Assembly (NCBI GenBank): GCA_033439255.1
Contig: CM065878.1
Location: forward strand, 1,736,001 to 1,800,000
DNA length: 64,000 nt
Source: Hericium rajendrae
Taxonomy: Eukaryota > Basidiomycota > Agaricomycetes > Russulales > Hericiaceae
Reading direction: 5' to 3'
Shown: positions 45,710-58,129 of the stretch, in pieces
Layout of the letters: the number at the start of each line of letters is the position of its first letter
How positions within the stretch are numbered: position 1 is the first letter of the stretch
Position numbers and translations under genes: made by a program
The notes under the pieces: model-generated
Database searches by the model: none
What the model was told of the DNA's origin: nothing
What the model saw: the letters and a program-made list of their open reading frames with translations, nothing else

Positions 45710-46018
45710 ATGCCAAACAAAAGGCATCTTCAAAATATTATGCTGTAATCAGCTAAGACCACTGGAAGAGCAAATGCTTCATGATGGATGGCGACAAAAC
45801 TAACATACCATCGAGCCAAAGCCAAAGCCGAGCTGCATTTCAAAGCCGAAAATTTTTATCCTAGGGAAGTCCGTCGCCACAGCTCACCAACGAGCAGTTT
45901 GGCAGATACAAGGAAATGCAAGTTCACAGCAATAAGAATTAGATCACAGTAAGATGGAGACGACATCGGGTATCGCTGGAGATGGAGCACAGAACAACGC
46001 TACACTGTACACAACGAA
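45710..46018. other. Gap between tRNA and MSC7 3' end
   Basis: No gene is seen; it should hold the tRNA upstream region and the MSC7 3' untranslated part. Confidence 0.4.
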
Positions 46019-48446
46019 TCACTTCTTCGACGCGTTCCACACCTTGCTGAGGCCCTCCATGGTTCCTAGCCATCCATCGGCGTAGAAGATCGCAATGAGC
46101 CCGCTTGCGAAGTCCCTGTGGTGTGTATAAAATGTGAGCACTGGCACATCAATACAGTCGAATACGGAATGAAACATACCAGCCCTGCGAGAGGAGCGAA
46201 TGGGGTAATCGAGAGGTCGCGGGATACTGGTTTGGATAAGCCATGGCCAGCGATCCGTGACGATGGCTTTGGGGTTAGTCAACGAGCGAAGACCTTCGGG
46301 TCCGCCTGCACAGCAAAAAAATTAGATTTAGAGCTCAATTGGAAATCTCGCAAGACTGACCGAATCGACCGTAACCGCTGGCCTTGAAGCCACCGAACGG
46401 CAAATCTTGGCTAAAGAAAATAGTCTTGTCAAGCACGAAACAACATGGTCAGAGAAACGGAACCTACTTTAACTGCAGAAAAAAATCAGCATATGTATGC
46501 GCTCGGAAGTAAAAGAACTCTTACATAGAAAACACCGAAATCATTTACAGATACCATACCGCAGTCCAGTTGCTTCGCAACCTCCATGCATATATACCTA
46601 TTGGGTCCGAAGACACTGGCACCCAAACCGTAACGAGTCCCATTCGCGATCTCAATTGCTTCCTCAATTGTCGAGTACGGCATCAGGAGCGCCACAGGTG
46701 CGAAAACTGGAAAGATGTCAATCAAAAGGACCTGGAGAACCCAGTGACACACTGACCTTCGCGGTTAGCAATGTTCATCTCCTTGGTGACGTCGCCCACG
46801 ACAGTTGGGCTGAAGTAGGCACCATTCTCGAGATATGGATGACGAATACGCGAGCCGCCGTGTTCCATCCTCGCGCCTTGCCGCACAGCATCATTGATGA
46901 TATCCTCCAGAGACTGAAAGCGGTCGGTTGAGATCATGGAGCCACAGTCGACGCCACTGCCGACACCATCGGCGGACAGCGCAGAGCCCAAGCGCAAAGC
47001 CCGCACACGCTCGATAAGTTTGGTATATATCTCTTCGTATTGCGATTCGTGCACGATAAGCCGCTCGATGCCTATGCAGTTCTGGCCCGCGTTTTGGCTA
47101 TGCAAAGGATGCCGTTAGCAGAGCAACAAAGCATCCGAGAACAACTTACAAGATTCCGCGCATCCAGGTACTGAGCCACTGCTCAACATCCGTACCAGGG
47201 AGAACAATGGCAGGGTCTTTGCCGCCGAGTTCGAGGCATACGGGTGTCAGATGTTCAGTTGCGGCCATGGCCACCAGACGTCCTACAGGCTCTGAGCCAA
47301 TGAACGTGATGTGCTTGATGAGTGGAGACCGAGTTAAAGTTTCAACCTGGTCGGGGAAGCAGTACGACAACTGCAATAAAGTTATTAGCGACTGTCAGGT
47401 AAATATCCGAGGTCAAGACGCCGCACTTGCACTAAGTCTTCAGGGAACTTGCAAACGCGAAGGCATTCGTGAATTGCCTTGATGAACCATGTTGTCGACC
47501 ACGCGACATGTTCAGAGCACTTGAGCACAATTCCATTGCCGGCGAAGATAGCAGCTAGAATCGGGGACCAGGCATTGTGCAGTGCTAGAAGGAATGTCAA
47601 TCCGGCAAAACACAACAAGGGGCTCTGGTTGCTCACGATAGTTCCAGGAAACGATACCGGCGACGACGCCTAGTGGCTGATAGTGGACCTGTGATTTCTT
47701 GTATGACATCATGAGGTTGTTCGACCTCGACTCCGGCTTAAGGTATCTTTCGCCATTCTTGATCAACCAGTCCATCTTGGAGCAGGTAGTCAGGATCTCG
47801 CCCAATGCAGCATCAATTTCTGCGGGAATGTCAGTCCGCACAAAGATCGGATGCAGAATCGAGACATACGAGTCTTTCCAGTATCACGACACGCGACCTG
47901 CGCGCACGCTTCCTGGTTCTCGACAAGCCACTTTTTCAAACTGCGTATAACGCGTCTTCTATCCGCGAACGACGTGCGCTGCCAGACGCGCTGTGCTTCT
48001 GCGGCCCTTTCAATCTTTGCATTGATTTCTGTTGCGCTGTCGGCGACGAGAGTGGCCAGGTGCAAGCCGGTGGATGGGTCGAAGCATGTGATGTAATCGC
48101 GATCCTGGCCGACATATGGAGGGAGAAGCCCTTCAATATGTCTGTGGGATTCGAGGTGGGGATTCGGGATGATTGTTCCGCTATAGTTCGGTGTTGCCTC
48201 CTAAAGCACACGGTAAGCCACCTCCTTGACACATCAACAGTCCGAACGCACCTCTGGCTTAGCCAGTTTGAATGGTATCGCACGGTTTCGAACGCTCTGG
48301 TATCTGTTGAACACAGTCCAAATGCCAAAGGCGAAAAATAGAGTTAGATGGTATAGAAGATCGTCAACGTTGCCGTCATCGTAGTCGTGTCGTCTTGTGC
48401 GGAGGGTATCAAAGGGATGGAGAACGAAAGAAAAGAGCGACCCCAT
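46019..48446 (-). CDS. MSC7: Membrane-linked aldehyde dehydrogenase (Msc7 type)
   Basis: This is an aldehyde dehydrogenase superfamily member related to yeast Msc7, whose true substrate is unsettled. The start is ATG 48446 ([20 protein letters not shown]). A hydrophobic segment near residues 30-45 ([17 protein letters not shown]) could anchor it. ALDH landmarks are [29 protein letters not shown] (NAD loop), [16 protein letters not shown] (general base Glu), [13 protein letters not shown] (catalytic Cys) and [20 protein letters not shown]. One exon is only 5 nt (46468-46472, TTAAA) between good acceptor and donor sites. One later junction, near 46190, needs an extra G to keep frame. About 600 residues. 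It is divergent from the RING gene 1 kb away. Confidence 0.9.
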
Positions 48447-49445
48447 GGCCGGTTCCCGTAGATGCAGAGCAGGTCGAGGAAATCGAACGGACAGCTCTCT
48501 GTAGAACACGGTCACGAGCACAATAACCGCGCTATTGTTTGGTATTTACATGTATTTGGTCGTATGGAACTGTGTGGTTGCACTTTTTTCTTTTTTTTTA
48601 AACAAGGATTTATATAGCGCCTGTGTGGGAGTTCAACGTATGCTGCAGTTCCGCGACGAGTATGGCCATCGCGAGAGCCTTTGAAGCCATAGTGTATTCA
48701 AACAGGACAAGTCATAAAAACTGCGTGAGGGCTAGGAAAGCTGCAAGTACAAAGTCATGACAAACGAAATTCCGAAGGCCAAACTAGCTATCGACGGCAA
48801 CAATGGGTAACAGAGGACGAGGCGTATTGACGTAGATCCTGATAACATGCCGCAACGCCCTGAGAATCAGTGTATTGCTGCTCCTGTCATATTAAAGCGA
48901 TGTGGTGACCGAGCGCTGTGAATATGCGATGAATTAGCTACGCTTTTAAGATGAGATGAAGCGAATGCAGCATGTGAGATCAGAAATAAGAAAGGTCAGG
49001 AATATATCATTGACGACTCATATAATCGAACCAGATAGACCATTCATCATTCACAAGCAGTGCGTGAAAATTCTCAACGATTCGCAGAAACCTACTCACC
49101 AAGAATTTTGCTCGAGTTGCGCGTTGTATAGACATTGAGAGTCACCAGGAGCCAAGACCGAACGAGAACAGCTTGCACAAGAAAAGCGCGAAATGAAGGA
49201 TTCAAGCCTTGAAAATTGACGTGTGATGGGAGTACGAGACAGAGCCGGAAGGAGCCGACTTTGGGTCTGGGGATCCAAGCGAAGCGTCATTCGCAGGTAT
49301 AAGCGCGGCTGACAAACCATTCTACTGTATCATAGCATTGACACCCACCGTCCATCCTCACTACGTTTCCTCACCTTCCTGTCCTCTATTTCATCCCGTA
49401 TACGCACTTTGACCAAGCTTATCAACGTCCTGAAACCCGATCACC
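48447..49445. other. Divergent promoter region, MSC7 and RING gene
   Basis: About 1 kb without a supported gene. An A/T run (TTTTTTCTTTTTTTTTAAA) lies near 48583-48601. Confidence 0.45.
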
Positions 49446-51081
49446 ATGTCTTCTAGAGAACCTCTGTGGTATTGTCACGAAGTAAGTTGCCAAGATGTTG
49501 GCCCCTGCACCGTATTCAGACTTCTTTCGCCAGTGCCACGCAGAAATGAGACCCCTCATGGTAAGTAAATGATGAGTGCACGACTGACAGCATGGACATC
49601 CTAAAGAAATTTAGGTCCCCGATCCGCATTGCGCATCGTGTAACGGAACATTCGTAGAGAAGGTATGCCGTACATTCAGAAGCTCGTGCATGCTCATATA
49701 ACTTTCTTCGCGTTCATTCGCTTAGATTGAGAGTGAAACGGATGATCCTCGTGCCTTCCAAACTTCCGGCCCAGCTCCCGGTGGCGGCGGGCTAGGTTTC
49801 GACCAATTCCTCAGTAAGCTCTACTTGCTCGTTTCTTTAGCTGGCTCCATGCTGACCTTAGGCCCGTGAAGTTAATCTAGGATCCATGTTTGGCACACCG
49901 TCCCCTCCTGCGTCTTCTTCACAGAATGGATCTCGACAGAACGGAGGCACGAGGGGACCAGAATCGGTTTGCATGTTCGCCTTTGGGCCATTCCCTGCAT
50001 TAACATATTAAATTACAGACCGGAGGTGGTTTTCGATTCGAGTTCAGTCAGGGCGGACCGGGTCGAGGGATGCGCACTTATGTGTTAGGTGGCCCGCCAA
50101 CACTCGGTGGTACACGGGGCAGGTACTTCATCCCTATTCTGCTCTTTGCCCGTAAGCAGTGTCCTGACTGCGACTTAAATCAGCACCGGCGAGGAGAACC
50201 CGTCGATCGCTGGTCCGCTCATGGCGCAGTATATCCTCTCGATGCTTGCATCTCATCGACGAAGGGAAGCTGGTGAAGACCCCTTTGGCGGCTTGGCAGC
50301 CCTGTTCGGCGAAGGCCCGGAGTCCGGTCAATGGGACGATTACGCGTTTACACAGGAAGGTAAGTTGAGCGTAATGGATCACGAGTATAGCTTGACGTTG
50401 TTGTATTGCAGCAATGGACCGGATTATTACACGAATTATGGAGACATCTGATGCTGGACGCCCTGTTCCAGCCACGAAGGAAGTTATGGAAAATCTCGAT
50501 CGGGACGTTTTGGTAGAAGGATGTGCGTTGTCTCTTCGAACTGAGCCATTGCATCATCTGACGGCCGTGAAGCACCCATGTTGGAGCGAGAGTGTGCCGT
50601 CTGCAAGGAGCAATTTGCAATCAAGGGCGAAGACCCGAACGAGGAGCCAGACCAAGTAGTGGTCACTCTAGCATGCAAGCATCCCTTCCACGAGTCATGC
50701 ATCACACCGTGGTTGAACACCAGTGGTACATGCCCTGTATGCCGGTGCGTATCGCCATGCATGTGTGTTGCGTGCAAATCGTTGAGTCTTCCTCACCGTA
50801 GATATCAGCTGGTGCCTCAGCCGACGCATCCAGCGCCTACTCCAGGACCAGGACCTTCCGGAGGATCGAATAACTCGGGAAGCCCCGGTCAACCCTCACG
50901 CTCACCGCCTGGAGGCAACTCCGGCAGTAGCAACGGCGGCGCCGCAAACGGATTCCTGAGTTCCTTGTTTGGGTCGATGGCACAAGGGCGCCAAGGCGGC
51001 AATTCATCTTCTGGCGCGCGGCCCTCTCGGGCAGGAGATCACGATGAGCAAGATGATCTACCTGGTGGATGGGTGGATTGA
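49446..51081 (+). CDS. RING-H2 ubiquitin ligase (RNF126/RNF115-like)
   Basis: At least nine exons with short introns give about 420 residues. The N-terminus has a zinc-ribbon-like set of Cys/His (WYCHECHAEMRPLM, then PHCASCNGTF), as in RNF126, which binds ubiquitin or client proteins. Glycine-rich linkers follow (GGGGLGFDQF, GGGFRFEFSQGGPGRGMR). The C-terminal third has the RING-H2 domain: ECAVCKEQF, then LACKHPFHESCITPWLNTSG, then CPVCR, so C-x2-C ... C-x-H-x2-H-x2-C ... C-x2-C is complete. The tail is Ser/Gly/Pro-rich. It is expected to be a cytosolic E3. The frame is intact throughout and it converges on the protease gene. Confidence 0.9.
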
Positions 51082-51474
51082 CAGATCAGGTTTTCCATCT
51101 CGCGAGAATTGAGCTCTATATGAGCGTTGTAGCCTTATTCTATGTAGATATGCAAACAAGGCATCCCGAAGCGATGTAGGCTAGATATTTCATCTATGAT
51201 TGTATACGACTATGGACTCTGTACTGTTCTGGTTGTACTATTACTCCTTGAAGTTTGAAGCCGTCAGACCGATAACGCGCCTTCCTTGCGAGAGGCGGAT
51301 GGCGTGGGAGCACGATGAGGTATACGCTAGCGATCTTTCTTCCGGTATCAATCGGACAGACAATGACGTGCAAACAAGCCCAAAAATTGGATTGCACCAT
51401 AGAAACATTATGAATGACAAAGCGAGAAAATGAATGAGTTACTCCATAAAAACCACTTTCAATAATACTGCAGA

Positions 51475-53182
51475 TTAGTTCGTCGTGGCGTCCGTGAAGG
51501 ACGTCGTCGCGAATCCGACGCGCTTGTTGGCAGTGTCGAAGACGGAATAGAAACGCTCGAGGAACGTGAACCCGTTGATGAAGTCGAGGCCTTCGCCGGA
51601 GGGTGTGCCGACGTCGTTGACAATGAGGTAGACGTTGTTGGAGGTACCACCGATCGCAGAGTTCAAAGAACGGGGCCAGGCTTGAGCGTTCGCGGTGAGT
51701 TCGAAGGTGGCCTGTCGGTAGAGATCAGTAAAGGCGCCGTGCGACAGGCTCGGAAGAGAAGACGTACGCCGCCGGTGGTGAAGAACAAGCTCTGCAGGTT
51801 GTTGAACTGCGACGTGGAGAGCCTCAGCAGGCCGGTGTTGTTGTCCTCAACACCACCGGTAGCAGAGCGGTAGCGGCTGAACGCATCTAGAAGCCATATG
51901 TGAGAGTCTCGTGGTGTATGGATAAATTGCGCCGACGTACCGGACGCGATGAGAACGAGGGTGGTTCCAGTGTCCACGATACCCGCGGTCTCGGACAGGA
52001 TGGTGGTGGAACCGTACTTGATCGACTGGTCAATTCCCCAGAACTCGCTTGCCGGAGACGTGCTTGTGAGAGGACTGATAGACTCCGTATTAGACCGTGA
52101 TTATGCCGAGAAAACATCTAGTTCCACTCACGAGAAGCTGATAGACCCGGTAAACTTGCTCGAGTCTGTGCCGCCGAAACTCAATTCGCCGTTGGTAACG
52201 GCTGAGGCAGAGGTCGTTGGCTCAAAGGAGACAGCGACGAGGTTGCTCGAAATGGTTCCTTGGCTGAAGAGGTTGTCAGTCACGGTCGGGATCGACGACC
52301 TTGTGTCCGGTGAGAGCGTTCCTATGGGAAAAAGAGGCAGTTGAGAAGCTGTATCAACAGAGAGCGAGTGACTATAGGAAGCTCACCCTCTGTCAAGTCT
52401 GTCGGCCCAATCCTGTTCAATACTTTAGCTAGACACTCTCGAAGGAAATAAAGGCGACTCATACCCCAAGATGCCATCGAAGCCTTCGAATCCCTGGGAG
52501 CGAGAGGCAACGCCGATTGACTGCTTCGGAATGACAAGGCCCGACGCCAAAGTCACCTGGTCCGTGAATTCGGTGCCTATAGAATAGAGTCGCATCCACG
52601 ATCTCCAATACTTAGGTGAGACCAGTGGACGTACCAGAGAAAGAACCTGACCCATAGGTGACCGACTCAAACCCGTTTCAGCTCCACAACTTTCCGATGA
52701 AGGGTTGCGGAGACTTACCACACGGTCACTGGTCTGAGTGCTCGTGCTTGTCCTCGCGTATGCCTTACCAGCGCCCACCCACGTGTTGGAGCTTCCGGTG
52801 TCAATCAGAAGGCTGTCTGGACGCATTTGCAAAGGCGTGAGTAGTCGGAGCCAATACCATGGCAACTGAATCAAGCCTTACAGGTCGTGGCTGGGCTGCC
52901 GACGCCAACGTTCGCAGTGTACACCGTGGCCTGATTCGCGACGGGGACGCCGACGACAGCGTCGGAGCTGAGCTGCTCGCCATTGATCTTGGCCTGCGCC
53001 CGTGCGCGCAGAGCCTTCGCGCGGGCCTTGTCCTTACGCACAAGGTCGAAGGGGCCGGTGATGTTCACAGACTTCGCGAAGGGGAGCGTAACAGGGGAGT
53101 CGCGAATGACGACAGGCTTGGCCGCCGCTGCCACCGACAAGGCGAGCAGGAGTGCAGATGTGAGCGCCGCGGTAGGGAACAT
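51475..53182 (-). CDS. Secreted aspartic protease (pepsin family A1)
   Basis: The start ATG is at 53182. The first 20 or so residues (MFPTAALTSALLLALSVAAA) are a signal peptide. A basic propeptide (VRKDKARAKALRARAQAKI) follows, likely removed on activation. Both catalytic motifs are present: IDTGSSNTWVGAG and VDTGTTLVLIAS. The flap tyrosine lies in the TYGSGSF segment. At least seven exons with short introns, frame intact, about 410 residues. It resembles polyporopepsin-type enzymes of wood-decay fungi. No C-terminal GPI or membrane segment is seen, so extracellular. A TATA box sits about 85 bp upstream of the start. Confidence 0.92.
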
Positions 53183-54661
53183 GTTGAGACACGAAGACCT
53201 AGGGAGGAGGCTGCGAGTGATGTGGACCGGCTGGAGCACGATCTAACTGTGAGGACAGTAGTCTCGTTTTATAGCTCACCGGTATACAAGATCATGATCT
53301 GCGAAACAGTCGAACACGGGCACTGGCCGAGACGCCATGCGGAACATTTCCCCAGGAGAAGCTCCCAACGAGGCCATTCTTGCATGATAATTCTTGCGAA
53401 CACCATGCGACACTCGCAGGCTTCATGACCAGTCGCATCTTCCGATGGGACCCCAAGAATAGCATTTCAAGCTGTTTGGAAGCACTCGTCGAAGGATCCA
53501 CAACAACGAAGCTAGAGTGATTCTTGAGTGCGAAAAAGATAAGCAGACAATCAAAATATGTCCTCGTGACACAATGAGAAAAGAACGAACGCATATGACG
53601 TTGCCTCGTAGATGTTGTCGACCAAATAGGCTGGAGTAGATTGCAACAGCCTAAGAGTTACGTACTGGGCCCGGAGCACGCCAGTTCCACTGAAGCTTGC
53701 TGATAACAAAAATAAGTACACGTGTATAGAAGATGCAGGCCTCTGCGTACAGACCTCTGCCAATCTCGCCGGACATTTCTTGATAAACGTCATCGGATTC
53801 CTGCCTAGCGCACCTATCAAAACAGCAGTTCACGACAATACTCGGTACGGTGCACGCTGAATTAGCACCAACGAATGATCAGTCAGACAAAAAGACGCAA
53901 TTCTCCTGAGACAATATCGCCATGATATGAACGATAGTGCTCCCCTCGCACGTCACCTGAGAAAAGGAAGGCAGCGTACCCATTGCAGGAAGACTATGTC
54001 CCACAGACGGATGCACTCTTCCTGATGCAATTCGAAGCTATAGAAGGCCGTGACCTGCCGTGGCGCCATTGCTTTCCTCCGAGCGCAATACAGATTCCGA
54101 GAGAGTTGATCGTTGATGAAATCGCGAATTGGAAGGCGCCAGATCTGATGTGTCCTAGTAGTGAAGGCAGCTGTCGACCCCGCTAAAGTCGGTTGGCCAA
54201 GCGTAAACCAAAGAATCAAATACTTGCAGAAGCATTACGAGCATGTCTTGGCCCTTCGCAGCCTTCACGGACGGTGAAGCGCACATCCATACCATGAGCT
54301 GCCGCACAGATGCGAACTCAACTTGTCGCTCGTCAATCACTGAATGTTCCATGCGGCATGCAGTTTGATACACGTGTAGCAAATCAGCTGGCTGGGGAAA
54401 ATCCACAGATAAACGATAATTTGTCAAAAAGCAGGACAGTGATGACAGGAACGACGACTCAGTGGTGTTTTCCAGACTTGCAGCATGTGCAACTATGTTC
54501 ATGGTACCCGAGCTTGAGAAAACAAGCAGACTCTTGACTAATTCGGAAAAGAGAGGATGGAACAGAAGCGCGATATCCATTGTGCGACGCTACAACCTCA
54601 TGATATTGGGCTGCTCAAGGGCAGTAAGGCGGATACGTCGCCATATCTATCATATATTTCT
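53183..54661. other. Gap between protease and oxidase genes
   Basis: A minus-strand frame from ATG 54580 (MDIALLFHPLFSELVKSLLV) runs about 140 codons and may continue, across an intron or a slip near 54180, into a second frame to about 53953. The composition looks protein-like but no domain is recognised. I do not call a gene; if real, it sits 82 bp downstream of the oxidase in the same orientation. Confidence 0.35.
53267..53273 (-). promoter_or_regulatory. TATA box of the aspartic protease gene
   Basis: TATAAAA on the minus strand, about 85-90 bp upstream of the ATG, a usual distance for a strongly expressed secreted fungal enzyme. Confidence 0.6.
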
Positions 54662-56175
54662 TCATCGCCGGGCATCGAGCTCTTTCCTGAGGATGGCGAC
54701 GACTTCTGCCGCTGCTCCCCAGGATTGCTGGTATCCAGCTGGTCTGCAAACATGCCAAATGTCGTCATCCACGCTAGATCTAAGGCCAACGCACGAGCTC
54801 ACCCGAATCCATACGAATGGACCACGAGCTGCTTTTTGATACCGATAACATTCTCCATCTCAGCAAGCCTCGGTGCGAGGTCGCCCTTAATCGGCATGTC
54901 GACATACTCTGCTTCGACACGGGGTCCTCCTGCACGAGCCGGCCGCAGTCCAACATTGTGGCTTACAATACGTGTTCCTGGATCCGCGAGTTCAGGAACG
55001 AAGGCACTTGCACGTTGCCATATGGCGTGCGCGGTTTCCTTGTGGATAGAGGTGTCCCAGTTGTTCTCCTGGAAGGTCCCTCCCACGAGGACCATGCCCG
55101 GCGGAGTTGGACGCGGGATCAAGTAGATTGGATTGCTCGTTTTCGTTGCTGCGGAATAAGATGTGAGGCAATTACCACGCGTAGCAGTGCATTATCTTAC
55201 TAGAAATAACAGTAACGAATTCTGTGGCTTTCGGAGCTATCGCCACGATGGTCTGTCCACGAATCGGGAACATCCGGTCGTCCTGCACGCCAACTAGGGA
55301 ACGAGCACCTAGGCATCAAACGGCATTGAGTATCTCACGATGCATCTTGAGCATAGGGTAGTCAGTCTCACCTAGTCCTGTGGCATTTATTACTGCTGCA
55401 CTGTCACCAACGACCGACCGAACTTCGTCAAGACTCCCAAGTCGATGTCTCACGAATCCAACACCACGTTGCTCTAATCCAGACTTGAGCCAAGGTAGGT
55501 AAACACCTGGATTAACAGATATCGTCTCAAAGCTGACGCCGCTCTGAACACCAGGAGGCAGGACTTCATCTTCGGCCAAGACATGAAACTATTTAATGCA
55601 CGATATAATAGGTCTGTCTGCGGTAAGGTGTCCGCAAGTCAAACGAACACTCACGTCGCGCACGATATCTTTCCACCATAGCTGAGCACCAGTAGTGTGT
55701 TCCTCAAAGTATACTTTGGAAGGGAGTTTCTGCCATTGATAGTGAGCGATTGGCATATCCAGCAAGAAATCATACACCTACCATTACCAATCCTGTCGGG
55801 ATCATCTCCCAGAATTTCGTGCTTCACGAATAAGATTGATCTTCTGCTCCCAAATTCGTTGATGGAACTTACAACGTCTGCTTTTCCCACTGATGAAGCC
55901 GCTCATCGTACTGCATAGGAGACCAATTGGCACCCTGCGCGAATCGGCGTCAGATCAGTATGAAAATGACTCTAAAGTCAATCCAACGCTGGTCTGATAC
56001 TCACCGCCCAGGGACTTGCGAATGCTTGACTGTCCAGATCCTCGGGCATATCTCTGGCAAGGATCGTCACCTTGTACTGTTCCGCATCACTTGACAACAG
56101 ATGAGCAACCGTGAGGCCGATAACTCCCGCACCGAGAATGACGACGTGGATCTTGTCCCCAGTAATAGAAGCCAT
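54662..56175 (-). CDS. D-amino-acid oxidase family FAD enzyme
   Basis: It oxidises D-amino acids to imino acids with release of hydrogen peroxide; D-aspartate is possible as substrate. The start is ATG 56175. The N-terminal FAD fold has [18 protein letters not shown]. Further exons give [80 protein letters not shown] and the family signature [17 protein letters not shown], which holds the FAD-contacting glycines. It ends KELDARR, without a clear peroxisomal SKL signal. About eight exons, about 370 residues, no frame break. It could help use D-amino acids as nitrogen source. Confidence 0.92.
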
Positions 56176-58129
56176 GGAAAAGGATAGATGAGTACACCCT
56201 CGATATTATGGCCGTGAAGTGGAAGCGGATAGACGAGGAATTTTGAATGACAGTGGTGCTCTTCAAGATGCTTATCGGTAAGGCACAAACGTGAACGCGA
56301 TACACGCGATACAGTGTACACCCCGTATGCACTTATTTGTGGGTCCCGTCAAGGTCCCATATAACTTACTTGCAAGTCGTCCTCTGTCATCCTACAGGCT
56401 ACGCTATCCCAGGTCATCACTCCAGATGGCGATATTGCAAGACCTGACCGGATACATACAACCAATACCGTCACGGCCAATGACAACGACTGGTGGTTAC
56501 GGATTAAGAGCAGTCATTTAGAGGCATCCCATGATATCCTGGTTAAAGGAAGTGAAATCTAGTGGCGATGATGGCGATGGGAGCCGTCCGCGTCAGTTGA
56601 CGTGCGGACGATGATTCGGATGAACCAGACCCAAATTAATTGGGCGCTTACCAGTAATGCTAGTGCGCTATGTGGCACCAGCATCAGCAAAAGCGTGAAA
56701 AAATGATAGGGACTTACAAGGGTATGTAAGGCCTTGCAAGGGTCCCAATCCCTGTCGTCGGGTAAGGATGCCGCGTTTCGTCACCCGACAATACACGCAC
56801 ACCTTATGGATTTTCCATCGTCCCCATTCAGCCCAAGGCTGACCAGTCTTGCCAAGGCTCACCTGTAGACGAGCCTTGTCCATCAGCATGGTATGCGTGT
56901 AATGCCATATGGCCTTTGGCTGGCATGCAATGTAGCTCTATAGCATTTAATTATTTCTAAGTTTCCTTGTTATTATTCATAGTCAAAAGAATTGTTGACA
57001 TATAATAAAATATTCCATTATAACAAGTTATACTACGACTCGGAGAGTCGAACTAAGTACATCATTTCCCGCATCCGTAACTAAGTAGTCATGCTCGTCT
57101 CCATCTTCGCTGACGCACCATGATGGTCGCTCACTCCGTTCCAGAATGGATGCGCCCGAGATTGCCATAAGCCAGCGCTGCTGATCGAGTCTTCGCCAGA
57201 TATCGCGCGCACCCCAGAGAGTATCTTCGAGCGGCGAGGACTCCTAGAAAGCCATCTTGACGAGATAACACAGACCGAGAAGACACTTGATGAGATACTA
57301 ACACAACCCGCGAAGACGCTGGCCAGCACAGGATCCATGCGACGTTGTGCAAAAGGCGATAGACAAGTCATAAAGGACCCAGCGCGCCGCTCGAGATATG
57401 GTCAAGAGGCAAGAAAGATGGAGAAACACAGACCGACGCGAAAGATATAAAAAAAGGCAGACTTTAGGGCCGGCGATGACGCACCTTCAGAAAACGTAGC
57501 GCTACGTTGCTAGGGGATAATGGGAATATCGAGGACAATTCAGCAGGCAGACGACTACTGCAAAGGGAGCAGAAGTCCGTTACCTGAATTGAAAACTATT
57601 GGCTACCGGACCAAAGATTTTGGAAACTCACCATCAAGATGTCAGCTTCCAAAGCCCTTAGCAGCCTTTAAAGATCTTGACATAGGTATGCATTGCCCCT
57701 TGCATACCCTTGCAAGAGATTACATTCTGGCGCAACCACGGTGACGCGTGACAGTCCTCACCGGGGAATAGCCGACTGAAACGTTTTTGCTGATGAGGTC
57801 CTGTCAAGCTGTCGAGTCCCTCTGAGTCTGAGGCTGTCTGCTGCAGGAGGATGACCATACTCTATGTCGCAGCCCGATCATTCCCTCGGATCAACAATAT
57901 AAGACCCTCTGCGCTATCAACGTCATGATCATCGCTCAATAGCTCTGGTAGGGGTGCAAGCTTTCAGTCAGGTCTGCCGAGTCTGTCCGAGTTTGTCTGG
58001 CATACGTGGCACTGCGCTCTGCATCGTTGGCGAATGTAAGTCTTTATCACCTCGGTATTGCCGAAGGTCTCGCCAGCAGTTAGATATGGTTAGTCTCGAC
58101 TGTCCCTGTATACGTGCGGCGTATCGAAT
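56176..58129. other. Long gap upstream of P450 relic
   Basis: No gene is supported. It contains an AT-rich stretch (about 56940-57030), a pair of inverted 18-20-bp motifs near 56711 and 57698 (listed under findings), and an open plus-strand frame without ATG near 57150-57450. Confidence 0.45.

Noticed and set aside
53551-54580. A further minus-strand gene between protease and oxidase
   Set aside because: Protein-like composition in parts but no recognisable domain and an unresolved junction near 54180; recorded only as a gap note.
57035-57090. tRNA-like B box (minus strand AGTTCGACTCT) that might mark a SINE
   Set aside because: No A box at a proper distance, no acceptor stem and no poly-A or repeat border; probably chance.
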